Origin: Chryseobacterium cucumeris
GTDB taxonomy: Bacteria; Bacteroidota; Bacteroidia; Flavobacteriales; Weeksellaceae
DNA length: 64,000 bases
Assembly: GCF_016775705.1 (NCBI RefSeq)
Contig: NZ_CP068760.1
Coordinates: 3,224,001-3,288,000 of the forward strand
Direction of reading: 5' to 3'
The notes below the pieces were generated by a model. It worked only from the letters and a program-made list of their open reading frames with translations. It was not told where the DNA came from and did no database searches. Shown one piece after another: positions 34,347 through 42,783 of this stretch (position 1 is the first letter of the stretch; each line of letters opens with the position of its first letter). A program made the translations under genes and the position numbers.

Positions 34347-35273
34347 TTACTTAAGAGCTTTAAACATCTGATCGATTGCTTTTTTCTTTTGTTCCAGATT
34401 AGGGTGGACATAGAGATTTAGTGTAGTACTGATATTGGAATGACCTAATAAAACACTAACTGTTTTATAATCACACTTACTTTCGATACATCTTGTTGCA
34501 AAACTGTGTCGTAATCCATGAAATTTAATATCCGGAATTTCCAGATATCGCATCAGATTTTTATAGTAGCTTCGGTAAGTTCTTGGTTCTGTTGGCCTCG
34601 AATCATTAGTTAAAACATAAAACGCCGGATTAACAATTTTCTTAAATGGTTTCAGCATTCTCAAAAGATCTCTGGAAATCGGTATTTCACGGATTGAGTT
34701 TTTTGTTTTTGGTGTATCAATAAGAAGTTCAGTCCTACGTTCTCCTCCTTCAATAACATAGATTCTTTGGATGGTTTTTCGAATATTGATAATGCCATTG
34801 TCTGTATCAATATCTTCCCAGGTAAGTGCACATATTTCACCAATTCGCATTCCAGAGCAAAGACAGATATAGACACCTAAATTTCTAAAAGTAAAATGCT
34901 CCTGAATATAACTCATTACCTTTTTCTGATGTGTTCTGCTCAATACCTCTATCGTATGAGTTTCCCGAACCGTAGGATATTGTACATCAAAATTGATGAA
35001 CTCAATCCATTTATTCTTTGCTCCAAATTTCAATACCATTTTGAGCACAATGAGAATGTCTTTGATACTTTTCTGGCTTAACCCCTGATCTAGCTTTTGA
35101 AACACAAACTTTTGTACATCTTCATCCTCAATCTCAAAGTAGTCTTTAAATACAGGCAATAAATGATTTTCCAGCAACAGTACATAAGCCGAAAAGGTTG
35201 ATTTTTTTACATACATCTTTTTGTCATTCTTCCAAAGTTCAGCGATTTCTGCTAATGTTTTCTTTCTTGTCAT
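34347..35273 (-). CDS. Tyrosine recombinase, probable hsdS invertase
   Basis: The 308-residue protein has an N-terminal SAM-like DNA-binding domain (about 1-105) and a catalytic domain with all key residues: Arg in SGMRIGEICAL, His-x-x-Arg in HGLRHSFATR, His in LLGHSN, and nucleophile Tyr in TTLNLYVHP. It lies inside the type I locus, 93 bp from the truncated hsdS. Such hsd-linked recombinases invert hsdS segments in Bacteroidota and Firmicutes. It is too small and too isolated to suggest a prophage, since no phage genes are near. Confidence 0.9.
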   Translation of the reverse strand: MTRKKTLAEIAELWKNDKKMYVKKSTFSAYVLLLENHLLPVFKDYFEIEDEDVQKFVFQKLDQGLSQKSIKDILIVLKMVLKFGAKNKWIEFINFDVQYPTVRETHTIEVLSRTHQKKVMSYIQEHFTFRNLGVYICLCSGMRIGEICALTWEDIDTDNGIINIRKTIQRIYVIEGGERRTELLIDTPKTKNSIREIPISRDLLRMLKPFKKIVNPAFYVLTNDSRPTEPRTYRSYYKNLMRYLEIPDIKFHGLRHSFATRCIESKCDYKTVSVLLGHSNISTTLNLYVHPNLEQKKKAIDQMFKALK

Positions 35274-35366
35274 AAATTTTTTGATTTTTAAATTAAACTG
35301 AAAGTTAACATTAAGGATAAAATTACTTTGTCATTTAGGATTTAAAATATCAAATCTTTTACATAG

Positions 35367-36494
35367 AGGAACTTTTATTTTCCTAATTTACGATTTCCGG
35401 GGTTTGAAGGTACGTGGGAAGTGAAGAAGTTGGAAGATATTGTGAAAAATATTTCTTCAGGGAAATCAAAAAATAGTACTTCACAAGGTAAATATCCTTT
35501 TTTTGGGTCAACTGGAGTAATTTCTTATTCTAATCAATCAGACTATTCTGGTGATAAAATACTAATCGCAAGAGTTGGAGCAAATGCTGGATTTATTTAT
35601 AAAGTAAAAGGAAGTTATGCTGTTTCTGATAACACATTAATCGTAGATATAAAAAATGAGAAAGTCTTAGACTTTATTTTTTACTATTTATCAAAGTTTA
35701 ATCTTAATAAATTAATATTTGGTTCTGGGCAACCATTAATTACTGGAGGGCAGTTAAAATCAATTAGAATAACACTTCCTTCAATCGAGGAACAAAACAA
35801 GATATCAACTTTCTTCCCACTTATCGATAACAGAATTCAAACCCAAAAGAAAATAATTGAGAAGTTAGAAACCTTAATGAACACAAGTCGTGAAAAGATA
35901 TTTTCTCAAAAATTAAGATTTAAAGATGAGCACGGAAATTACTTTCCTAAATGGAAGCTAAACAAATTGGGGAATTTAGGAATGTTTTTTTCGGGAGGAA
36001 CTCCATTAACATCTAATAGAAAGTATTATCAGGGAAATATTCCATTTATCAAATCTGGAGAAATTAACTCCGTTGAAACTGAGCAATTTATCTCGGAAGA
36101 TGCTTTGAAAAATTCTTCTGCAAAAATGGTAAATGTTGGTGATATATTATATGCCTTATATGGTGCAACTAGTGGAGAAGCTGGGATATCAAAATTAAAT
36201 GGTGCTATAAATCAGGCAATTTTATGTATAAGAACAGAACTTGATAACTTATTTTTATTAAATTATTTGAAATTTAAAAAACAAAATATTTTAAGTACAT
36301 ATCTTCAAGGAGGACAAGGGAACTTATCTTCTGAAATAATAAAATCTTTATTAATACCAATTCCTGATTCCAATGAACAAGTAAAAATAGCTAATTTTCT
36401 TTCTTCAATTCAAGAAAAAATAGAAACAGAAAAACAGATTTTAGAAAAATTAGAGCTTCAGAAAAAATTTCTTTTATCTAATTTGTTTATTTGA
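35367..36494 (+). pseudogene. hsdS: Silent, 5'-truncated hsdS (alternative specificity donor)
   Basis: The frame is open from 35367 (after TAG at 35364) but has no start codon in the family position. The conserved HsdS entry motif PNLRFPGFEGTWE lies upstream of the GTG at 35421, which is therefore not a true start. The frame contains two target-recognition domains (about 35430-35790 and 35950-36380) separated by the helical spacer EEQNKISTFF...IQTQKKIIE and ends with a second helical spacer (EKIETEKQILEKLELQKKF). It is inverted relative to the expressed hsdS and shares an exact 27-bp in-frame repeat with it. The best reading is a silent cassette exchanged by inversion rather than a decaying gene. 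Confidence 0.82.
35835..35861 (+). repeat. 27-bp inverted repeat in the silent hsdS (recombination site candidate)
   Basis: It encodes IQTQKKIIE in frame. It is identical, in inverted orientation, to 37187-37213 in the expressed hsdS, and weaker similarity extends on both sides (for example GAACAAAACAA). Confidence 0.85.
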
Positions 36495-36501
36495 AAAACG
36501 A

Positions 36502-36534
36502 AGCCTTGTCAAGGTTTTAAACCTTGACAAGGCT
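36502..36534. repeat. REP-like palindrome, copy B
   Basis: The 33 bases are identical to 34308-34340. It lies between the convergent 3' ends of the two hsdS copies, where it can also act as a terminator hairpin. Confidence 0.9.
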
Positions 36535-36553
36535 GGATTGAAAAGCTAATCTA

Positions 36554-37804
36554 TTAAACAAAAAGATTTTGTAATAAATATTTTTTCTGATTTTCGTATT
36601 GAATTAGTAATTCGTTTTCTAGGGTTATTTTCTCATCAAATTTTGATAAAAGCTTAGCTATTTTAATTTGTTCTTTCAAATCTGGCAGATTAATTTTTAT
36701 TCTCGAAAAATTTTCATAGAATAAATAATCTCTAACGCCTCCCTCTACATTTCTTAAAACTTCTTTTCTGAAAATATCAGTTCGTAGATATTGAAATAAA
36801 AACTCATCATCAACTGCATCTGTTGTTTTAAAACAGACATACAAAGAACTAATTATAATATTTTCCAAATTTCTACTATAACCAATTGAACCAACATTGA
36901 TTCTTGCAGGATTATAAGCAAAGGTTTCTTTCTCTATTATTTTGTATAACGAAATATCATAGCCTCTCTCGTCACTATCAATACCTTCAAACTGTTCAGC
37001 CTGACTTATAAATCCTTTTTTATTGTTGATTGAATAAACTGGTAGTTTGAGGTTTTCCTTATTTTTTTTATTCACAATATAGGTTAGGTCTCCTAATTTT
37101 TGGAAATTTTCTTTTTTTGATTCTGATGAGTTAAATCCTTCTTTAAAAAGCTTAAAAGATATTTCTTTTTTTGTTATTTGTAAATCCTCAATTATTTTCT
37201 TTTGGGTTTGAATGCGAGAATTTAAAAGAGATAAAAAGTTTGCTAATTTGTTTTGTTCTTCCAATGGAGGAAATTTCAAATTTAATAACGCTAGTTGACT
37301 TGAATACAAGTGTACAACAGAAATTCCTTGAGAGAGTTTGGCTATTTCTAATTTCTTTTTGCTGTTCAAATAATATGAAAGAAAAACACCATTGTTTTTA
37401 GTTTTTATTATATTCAAATCTCCACCTAAAGCAACTCCATGTTTGAGAACACAAGATGCGGTTGCAATATCAATTTGAGTTTCTCCAGAAGCAGGAATTA
37501 TAACATCATTAGCTTCACTTAAAACAAGAGAAGAAATATCTGTATTTGTTTTTGATTTTATTTCCGAAATAACTTCTTCATAAAAAGTATATAACTCTCC
37601 ATATCTAATACATTCAGTTTCTCCATTTTCGTCTATATCGCTTTTTGAAATGCCTTTGCCTTTAGTGAAATTTGCAATTTCTCCCAGTCTTTTAGTTTCC
37701 CATTTTTCAATCCCAAATTCAGGAAATCTGAGCTTTGGAATCCCTAAATCACCTGAATTAGGAAAATTCTTTACACTTTTATTTTTTTTTGTCATCTCGA
37801 TCAT
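36554..37804 (-). CDS. hsdS: Type I restriction-modification specificity subunit (expressed copy)
   Basis: The 416-residue protein has the usual layout: a lead with IPKLRFPEF, the first target-recognition domain (about 40-180), a helical spacer EEQNKLANFLSLLNSRIQTQKKIIE, the second target-recognition domain (about 220-375), and a closing helix (NELLIQYENQKKYLLQ). It follows hsdM by 46 bp in the same orientation. The start ATG at 37804 or a second ATG three codons later are both possible. The central 27-bp repeat at 37187-37213 would let inversion replace its second recognition domain with that of the silent copy. Confidence 0.93.
   Translation of the reverse strand: MIEMTKKNKSVKNFPNSGDLGIPKLRFPEFGIEKWETKRLGEIANFTKGKGISKSDIDENGETECIRYGELYTFYEEVISEIKSKTNTDISSLVLSEANDVIIPASGETQIDIATASCVLKHGVALGGDLNIIKTKNNGVFLSYYLNSKKKLEIAKLSQGISVVHLYSSQLALLNLKFPPLEEQNKLANFLSLLNSRIQTQKKIIEDLQITKKEISFKLFKEGFNSSESKKENFQKLGDLTYIVNKKNKENLKLPVYSINNKKGFISQAEQFEGIDSDERGYDISLYKIIEKETFAYNPARINVGSIGYSRNLENIIISSLYVCFKTTDAVDDEFLFQYLRTDIFRKEVLRNVEGGVRDYLFYENFSRIKINLPDLKEQIKIAKLLSKFDEKITLENELLIQYENQKKYLLQNLFV
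37187..37213 (-). repeat. 27-bp inverted repeat in the expressed hsdS
   Basis: Partner of 35835-35861. Both lie in the same codon phase (offset divisible by three from each reading frame), so an inversion between them keeps the frame open. Confidence 0.85.
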
Positions 37805-37850
37805 TTATTGTTATAGCTATCAACATTAAGGATTTAATAAAAAATAAAAG

Positions 37851-39419
37851 TTAGCTTACTAAGCCTAATTCTTTCAAATATACTTCGATTTCCGCATCTA
37901 ATTGAGAACGCTTTGCTTCAAGCTGTTTAATTTCAGCCATTACCGCTTGAATATCAATTTCCTCCTCTTCTTCAAAAGTATCGACATATCTCGGAATATT
38001 CAAGTTATAATCATTATCCGCAACCTCTTGTAAAGTAGCTTTATGACTGAATTTTTCAATTACCGTACGGTTTTGATAGGTTTCAACAATTTTGTCAATA
38101 TGTTCATTGAGAAGCACATTCTGATTTTTCTGTTTTTCAAATTCTTTACTGGCATCTACAAACAGAATATCTTCATCGGCTTCACGACATTTCTTAAAGA
38201 TTAAAATACAAGTCGGAATACTAGTACCAAAGAAAATATTGGCAGGTAAACCAATTACTGCATCTAAATAATTTTTTTCTTTAATTAGATATTTTCGGAT
38301 AACTAATTCCGCTGCACCACGGAACAGAACACCATGAGGCATAACGACTGCCATAATTCCATTTTCATCTAAATGGTGAATCATATGTTGAATGAAGGCA
38401 AAATCTGCTTTTGAAGATGGTGCTAATTTTCCATATTGTGAAAATCTTTCATCCAAAAGATGGAGTTCATTAGCACTCCATTTAGCAGAGAAAGGAGGGT
38501 TAGCAACAATAGCATCAAAGGTTTTGTCAAGGTGTTGAGGCTTTTCTAATGTGTCTTCCTGTCTTATATCAAAGTTGCTATAATTAACACCATGAAGAAT
38601 CATATTCATTCTTGCAAGATTGTAAGTAGTACGGTTCATTTCCTGACCATAAAAATCACTTACTTTTGCTTCACGGGCAACACGTAGAAGCAAAGAACCA
38701 CTTCCGCAAGTTGGATCATAAACAGACTTTAATTGTGATTTTCTACTTGTGACAATTCTTGCTAAAATAGTAGAAACTTGTTGTGGAGTATAGAACTCAC
38801 CTGCTTTTTTTCCAGCACCGCTGGCAAACTGTGCAATTAGATACTCATAGGCATCCCCCAAAACGTCAGCATTAGTATCCGATAAATTGAAATCAATATC
38901 ATCGAGATGATATAAGACTTTTGAAATCAACGTGTTTTTTTCGTCTTCTGTTCTCCCTAATTTTGCTGAAGTAAGATCTAAATCATCAAACAATCCTTCA
39001 AAGTCATCTTCACTATTAGTTCCAAGAGTAGATTGCTCAATATTATTTAGGATTTTGGAAAGTTCAGCTAAGATGAAATTAGATTTGCCTTCCTGCTTTT
39101 GATGTCCTTTTTTAGCAATATTACTAAAAAGCTCAGAAGGCTTTAGAAAATAACCCAGATCTTCAACAACTTCTTCATAAATAGCTTCAACAATTTCTTT
39201 TCCAGATTCTGAATTTTCATCAACATCATTATAATCAATATCTTCTCCAGAATCTAATAAAATTTTGTTTGCTGTAAAATGAATTTTTTCAGAAAGATAT
39301 TTGTAAAAGATAAATCCTAAAATGTAATCTCTGAATTCATCAGCATCCATTTTACCACGTAAAGTATTAGCTATATTCCAAAGTTGCTGTTGCAACTGTC
39401 GTTTCTGTTCTTCTGACAT
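37851..39419 (-). CDS. hsdM: Type I restriction-modification DNA adenine methyltransferase
   Basis: The 522-residue protein has an N-terminal helical domain with the HsdM lead LWNIANTLRGKMDADEFRDY. The N6-adenine methylase core carries the AdoMet-binding motif DPTCGSGSLLLR and the catalytic NPPF in VANPPFSAKW. The C-terminal helices contact HsdS. Two HsdM with one HsdS form the methylase, and adding HsdR gives the restriction enzyme. Length and motifs are intact. It starts the locus. The 5' flank is A/T-rich with no exact TAnnTTTG box. Confidence 0.95.
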   Translation of the reverse strand: MSEEQKRQLQQQLWNIANTLRGKMDADEFRDYILGFIFYKYLSEKIHFTANKILLDSGEDIDYNDVDENSESGKEIVEAIYEEVVEDLGYFLKPSELFSNIAKKGHQKQEGKSNFILAELSKILNNIEQSTLGTNSEDDFEGLFDDLDLTSAKLGRTEDEKNTLISKVLYHLDDIDFNLSDTNADVLGDAYEYLIAQFASGAGKKAGEFYTPQQVSTILARIVTSRKSQLKSVYDPTCGSGSLLLRVAREAKVSDFYGQEMNRTTYNLARMNMILHGVNYSNFDIRQEDTLEKPQHLDKTFDAIVANPPFSAKWSANELHLLDERFSQYGKLAPSSKADFAFIQHMIHHLDENGIMAVVMPHGVLFRGAAELVIRKYLIKEKNYLDAVIGLPANIFFGTSIPTCILIFKKCREADEDILFVDASKEFEKQKNQNVLLNEHIDKIVETYQNRTVIEKFSHKATLQEVADNDYNLNIPRYVDTFEEEEEIDIQAVMAEIKQLEAKRSQLDAEIEVYLKELGLVS

Positions 39420-39548
39420 TTTATCCTTAATTAAAAACTTTAAAGATATTTTTTTTTAGGTTAAAAAGAAAGAATAGAGCTGAAAATTTTATGTAATGTT
39501 GAATCCTTTATTGTAACATATTATATTATAAGTGAATGATTCTTGATT

Positions 39549-39628
39549 TTAGTCCACAGTCACAGCCTGCATCCTCCTATACATCCACTTCCTCAATCTC
39601 CACACAGGCAATACACAAAATAACCCAA
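39549..39628 (-). pseudogene. Fragment of a small membrane-protein gene (relative of the 47020 gene)
   Basis: On the minus strand the codons read VLPVWRLRKWMYRRMQAV before a stop at 39549-39551. Ten residues in a row (LPVWRLRKWM) match the C-terminus of the membrane protein encoded at 47020-47568. No upstream part of that gene is present, so this is a leftover C-terminal fragment. Confidence 0.55.
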
Positions 39629-39632
39629 AGCA

Positions 39633-39770
39633 TCATTCTTTAAACCAATATTCTGTCAACCTCTGTTCTCCGGATTTTAATAAAATACCCTGTTGAACCG
39701 CCCATTTCAGGTCTCTGCTTGCAGTGGAGCAGAAATAATCCTGAAGTTCTGCATATAGCCTTTTCTGCTG
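39633..39770 (-). pseudogene. C-terminal remnant of a winged-helix protein, possibly Fic-type
   Basis: The minus-strand frame reads YAELQDYFCSTASRDLKW, then QQGILLKSGEQRLTEYWF, before a stop at 39633-39635. The TASRDL...GIL pattern is that of the C-terminal winged helix of many Fic-family proteins. A stop codon three codons upstream of the shown segment breaks the frame, and the catalytic part is missing. Confidence 0.4.
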
Positions 39771-39868
39771 AACTTATTTTGTTTTTATTTTCTCTTTAAA
39801 TAAGAAAGTTCTGTCTTCTGTATACAATGTTTTATTTTGAGATTGTAAAAGTATAGGAAGGTTTCATC

Positions 39869-39900
39869 TCTTTGATAGTATCATATGATACTATCAAAGA
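39869..39900. promoter_or_regulatory. Perfect 32-bp palindrome
   Basis: Half-site TCTTTGATAGTATCAT is followed directly by its exact reverse complement, with no loop and centre CATATG. An uninterrupted palindrome of this length suits an operator for a dimeric protein better than a terminator. It lies about 100 bp upstream of the winged-helix remnant, perhaps its former operator. Confidence 0.5.
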
Positions 39901-39985
39901 ATGACATTTATATGAGAACCGGATAGATATTTTGAAAATAAGCTATTGATTGAAGTCTACAACTAATGACTTTTATTCTGTCATT

Positions 39986-42781
39986 CTAACCCCCAAACTT
40001 CTTCACCCTGATCACCTTTTCCCTTACTTTAATCACAAAAGGCTCCAGTTTTACTATTTTCCCGGCTTCCACTTTGAAAGTATCAGTAGAGCGTTCGCAA
40101 TAGGTATTGGACGGCAGAGAGTTTTTGTTCAGCTCAATCCTGTAATTTCCGGAAGGTAGGAAAGAGGCAAATTCACCGTTGTCGTCGGTGATGATATGAT
40201 GTACTAACTGTTCGTTACGGTAAATATTGAAAAGAATACCTCCGACTTTGGGTGTGAAATCTACTGCGGTTTTGGAATCAAAATCGTAGGTTATTTTTCC
40301 CTGGGTCGTTCCGTTTTGATGAAGAGGGATCTCAAAAGAGTAGTGGTGTTTGTCTACCGTAAACTCGGTTTCATCGTAATACCAGCCTTGCTGGATCACC
40401 TGTTTCAGGGCGTACTTTCCGTAAGGGATAGAACGGTAGCTGATAGAACCTGATGGATCGGTTTTAAATGAAATATTGTTAAGCATAATGAGATAGCCTG
40501 CCGCTTCTTTGTCGCCTTCATCATAGATATTGTTTTCATTCAGGTCATAATAGACAAATGCTTTGATGTCTCCTTTTTTACCCGGATCAAGGGTGCTGTT
40601 TCTAAGGTTGACGGTCACACCGGCTTCCACGGTCAACAGATTATTGGTGAAGCTTCCGGCAGTATAACTGAAGTAGGATGAGTTCAGATATAGAGCGTAC
40701 TTTTCCCTTGAATACTTCAGGTTCATAAAGCCGGAAGGCGATTTTCCGTACAGAACATCATCCGTATAAGAAACCCCTGAGGTGACATTCAGCTGACGAT
40801 TGAAGAAGTTTTTATTGACAAAAGCAGAAAGGGAAAGCTTTTCGTAGGGAGTGCTCTGGTTCATCATTTTTGAAAAAGCATATTCGGAGAGGAAATAACT
40901 TCCGTGCTGATAGATCCCGTTCACGGTAAGCCATTTGTAGCTGTAAGTTCCGCTTACTTTCATCTGAAACTGCTGTTTGTCGTTGTCCGGATATTGTGCC
41001 AATCCTGTTTCCATGCTTAAGATGGAGGAGTGTTGCTTATCAGGGCTCAGCCAGGTAAGGTATTCCGTAAAACGCTGGGCTTTCAGCTGTTTGGTATTCT
41101 CATAAGGCTGGGCATTGAAAAAATTATTATAAGAATTGGAATTTTCTTCCTGATACTGGTAGCCAAGTCCCATCCCGAAATTTCCTTTTTTAGGGAAGTT
41201 GATTCCCGTATCCAGTCTTAGATTGCTCGAATTCAGGGTGTTGTCGTAAAAGTAGAACTTAGGTGAAAAATGGGAAGCTGTAATGTTGGCATACACATAA
41301 TGATCTTTGAAAATCATGGTAGAGAAATTCTGCTGAATCTGTAAAATTCCTCTTCTGTTTCCAGGATAATAATCTGTGCTGTAGAAATAATTTCCGTTCA
41401 GATTGACCTTTTTGATCATTCCGGAATATTGTGATTCCAAAGCGAGGGAAGGTTTTGCAGGCTGGTTGTTTTCGTAGAAACTCAGTCCGCCATACACCTT
41501 GGTGTTGGTTCTCCAGTCTTTGCCGAAAGCATACTGAAGATCTGTTCCGGCTACATGATGTCTGGCTTTTTCGTAAGGATCATCCCTGAAAATATACGTT
41601 CCGGAGATATTATGGGAAGCGTTTTGAGCTCCAAGAGTTCCCCGGGTATAAAATCCATAACCATACTTCAGAAAAGAATTTCTTTCGATCAGGCTGTAGG
41701 TCTGGTCTACGAAACCTGCTTCAATTTTTTTGTCTTTATCAGGAGAAGTGTAGGCATATTCGAGCCCTCTTCCAAACATGGAAAGTTCCAGTAATTTATT
41801 GATGTTTCCGATGGTGAATTCACTGTTTTCCCTGTGATAGGTCAGATAGGTATTGTTGACAATAGGATCATTCTGATTTTTCATGGTATAGATATTCCCC
41901 CGGATGAAAATATAGCCTGAAGGAAGGTTGAAACCTCCCGAACCTACCAATTGATACATGTCCAGGTTTTCTCCGGCATGCCTGTAACTTGCCGTGATGG
42001 TATTCCTGGTAAAGTTGGAAAAAGCGGTGGATTCCATATCCTCATAACGCTGTACCGAAGAAACATTTTGCACAGATACCGTAGTGTTGCCGAATATCTC
42101 TCTGTCCGGCTCTCTGAAACCTGCAATATTGACGGAAATCTGAGTGCTTCGGGATCTGATTCTGGAAGGCAGAAAACGGAACACAAAGACTGAATCTTTC
42201 TGCACCCCTATACTTCCTGTTTTCTCTATAAAAGCATTTCCCTGCTCAGCTTCAGGAATTTTAAAGACAACCGTTACATGCTGCTTTCTGTTCCCAAGAT
42301 TAGAAACCCTTGCCCTCACTTCTACCGAATCGGTAGCCTTATTCACATAAATCAGAGGAGTTTCTGCCGTGATGCGCATGGCATTGTTTTCAGTAACGGT
42401 GTAAGGTATTTCTTTTTCCGCCATTGTTTTATTCTGCTGGTCAGAAAGACGGAAACCCAGACGGGATTCTCCCGAAACGGCATTATTACTGACTACAATT
42501 TTTACCGGAATGAAAAGATGTTCACCGGATTTCATTTCGACCTGAAGACTGTTGCCCGAAATATTCCTGAAACCTTGAGGAATCGTAATGTTTATTTTTC
42601 CTTTGAAATCATTTGTGCTTTGATTGTCAAGGACAATGATCAGATCCAGAATGCCTGTTTTATCTGTTCTGGATTCATTACGGATATCAAGACTTATCCC
42701 GGAACTGCTTTGCGCCGGAATCCATATCTGAAACGAAATCAAAAAAATGAAAAAGATTTTTTTGAACAGGTCTTGAAGCAT
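39986..42781 (-). CDS. Usher-like outer-membrane beta-barrel protein
   Basis: The 931-residue protein has a signal peptide (FFIFLISFQIWIPAQ). Two beta-sandwich domains span about 30-230, with antiparallel-barrel sequence from about 245 to 740 (alternating strands rich in Tyr, Asn and Ser). Two SdrD/CNA-like beta domains follow at 745-931: VYYDLNENNIYDEGDKE and KVGGILFNIYRNEQLVHHI. It is not a TonB receptor, as plug and TonB box are absent. Together with the PapD-like chaperone and pilin-like genes just upstream it fits a pore through which subunits are exported. Sequence resemblance to classical FimD ushers is weak, so usher function is inferred from context and architecture. Confidence 0.65.
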   Translation of the reverse strand: MLQDLFKKIFFIFLISFQIWIPAQSSSGISLDIRNESRTDKTGILDLIIVLDNQSTNDFKGKINITIPQGFRNISGNSLQVEMKSGEHLFIPVKIVVSNNAVSGESRLGFRLSDQQNKTMAEKEIPYTVTENNAMRITAETPLIYVNKATDSVEVRARVSNLGNRKQHVTVVFKIPEAEQGNAFIEKTGSIGVQKDSVFVFRFLPSRIRSRSTQISVNIAGFREPDREIFGNTTVSVQNVSSVQRYEDMESTAFSNFTRNTITASYRHAGENLDMYQLVGSGGFNLPSGYIFIRGNIYTMKNQNDPIVNNTYLTYHRENSEFTIGNINKLLELSMFGRGLEYAYTSPDKDKKIEAGFVDQTYSLIERNSFLKYGYGFYTRGTLGAQNASHNISGTYIFRDDPYEKARHHVAGTDLQYAFGKDWRTNTKVYGGLSFYENNQPAKPSLALESQYSGMIKKVNLNGNYFYSTDYYPGNRRGILQIQQNFSTMIFKDHYVYANITASHFSPKFYFYDNTLNSSNLRLDTGINFPKKGNFGMGLGYQYQEENSNSYNNFFNAQPYENTKQLKAQRFTEYLTWLSPDKQHSSILSMETGLAQYPDNDKQQFQMKVSGTYSYKWLTVNGIYQHGSYFLSEYAFSKMMNQSTPYEKLSLSAFVNKNFFNRQLNVTSGVSYTDDVLYGKSPSGFMNLKYSREKYALYLNSSYFSYTAGSFTNNLLTVEAGVTVNLRNSTLDPGKKGDIKAFVYYDLNENNIYDEGDKEAAGYLIMLNNISFKTDPSGSISYRSIPYGKYALKQVIQQGWYYDETEFTVDKHHYSFEIPLHQNGTTQGKITYDFDSKTAVDFTPKVGGILFNIYRNEQLVHHIITDDNGEFASFLPSGNYRIELNKNSLPSNTYCERSTDTFKVEAGKIVKLEPFVIKVREKVIRVKKFGG

Positions 42782-42783
42782 GG

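Noticed and set aside
34241..34411. N-terminal 57-codon extension of the RAYT gene
   Set aside because: It would translate the REP palindrome and the end of the recombinase gene; the family N-terminus begins at the ATG at 34240.
34347..35273. Prophage or integrative element marked by the recombinase
   Set aside because: No phage, plasmid or conjugation genes are nearby and the gene sits within an hsd locus with inverted hsdS copies.
35421..35423. GTG as a true start of the plus-strand hsdS
   Set aside because: The conserved lead PNLRFPGFEGTWE is encoded upstream in the same frame, so the GTG is internal and the gene lacks its 5' end.
35382..35430. 5' inverted repeat between the two hsdS genes as a second recombination site
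   Set aside because: Protein similarity (PNLRFPGF versus PKLRFPEF) is clear, but the DNA is only about 60% alike with no long exact match.
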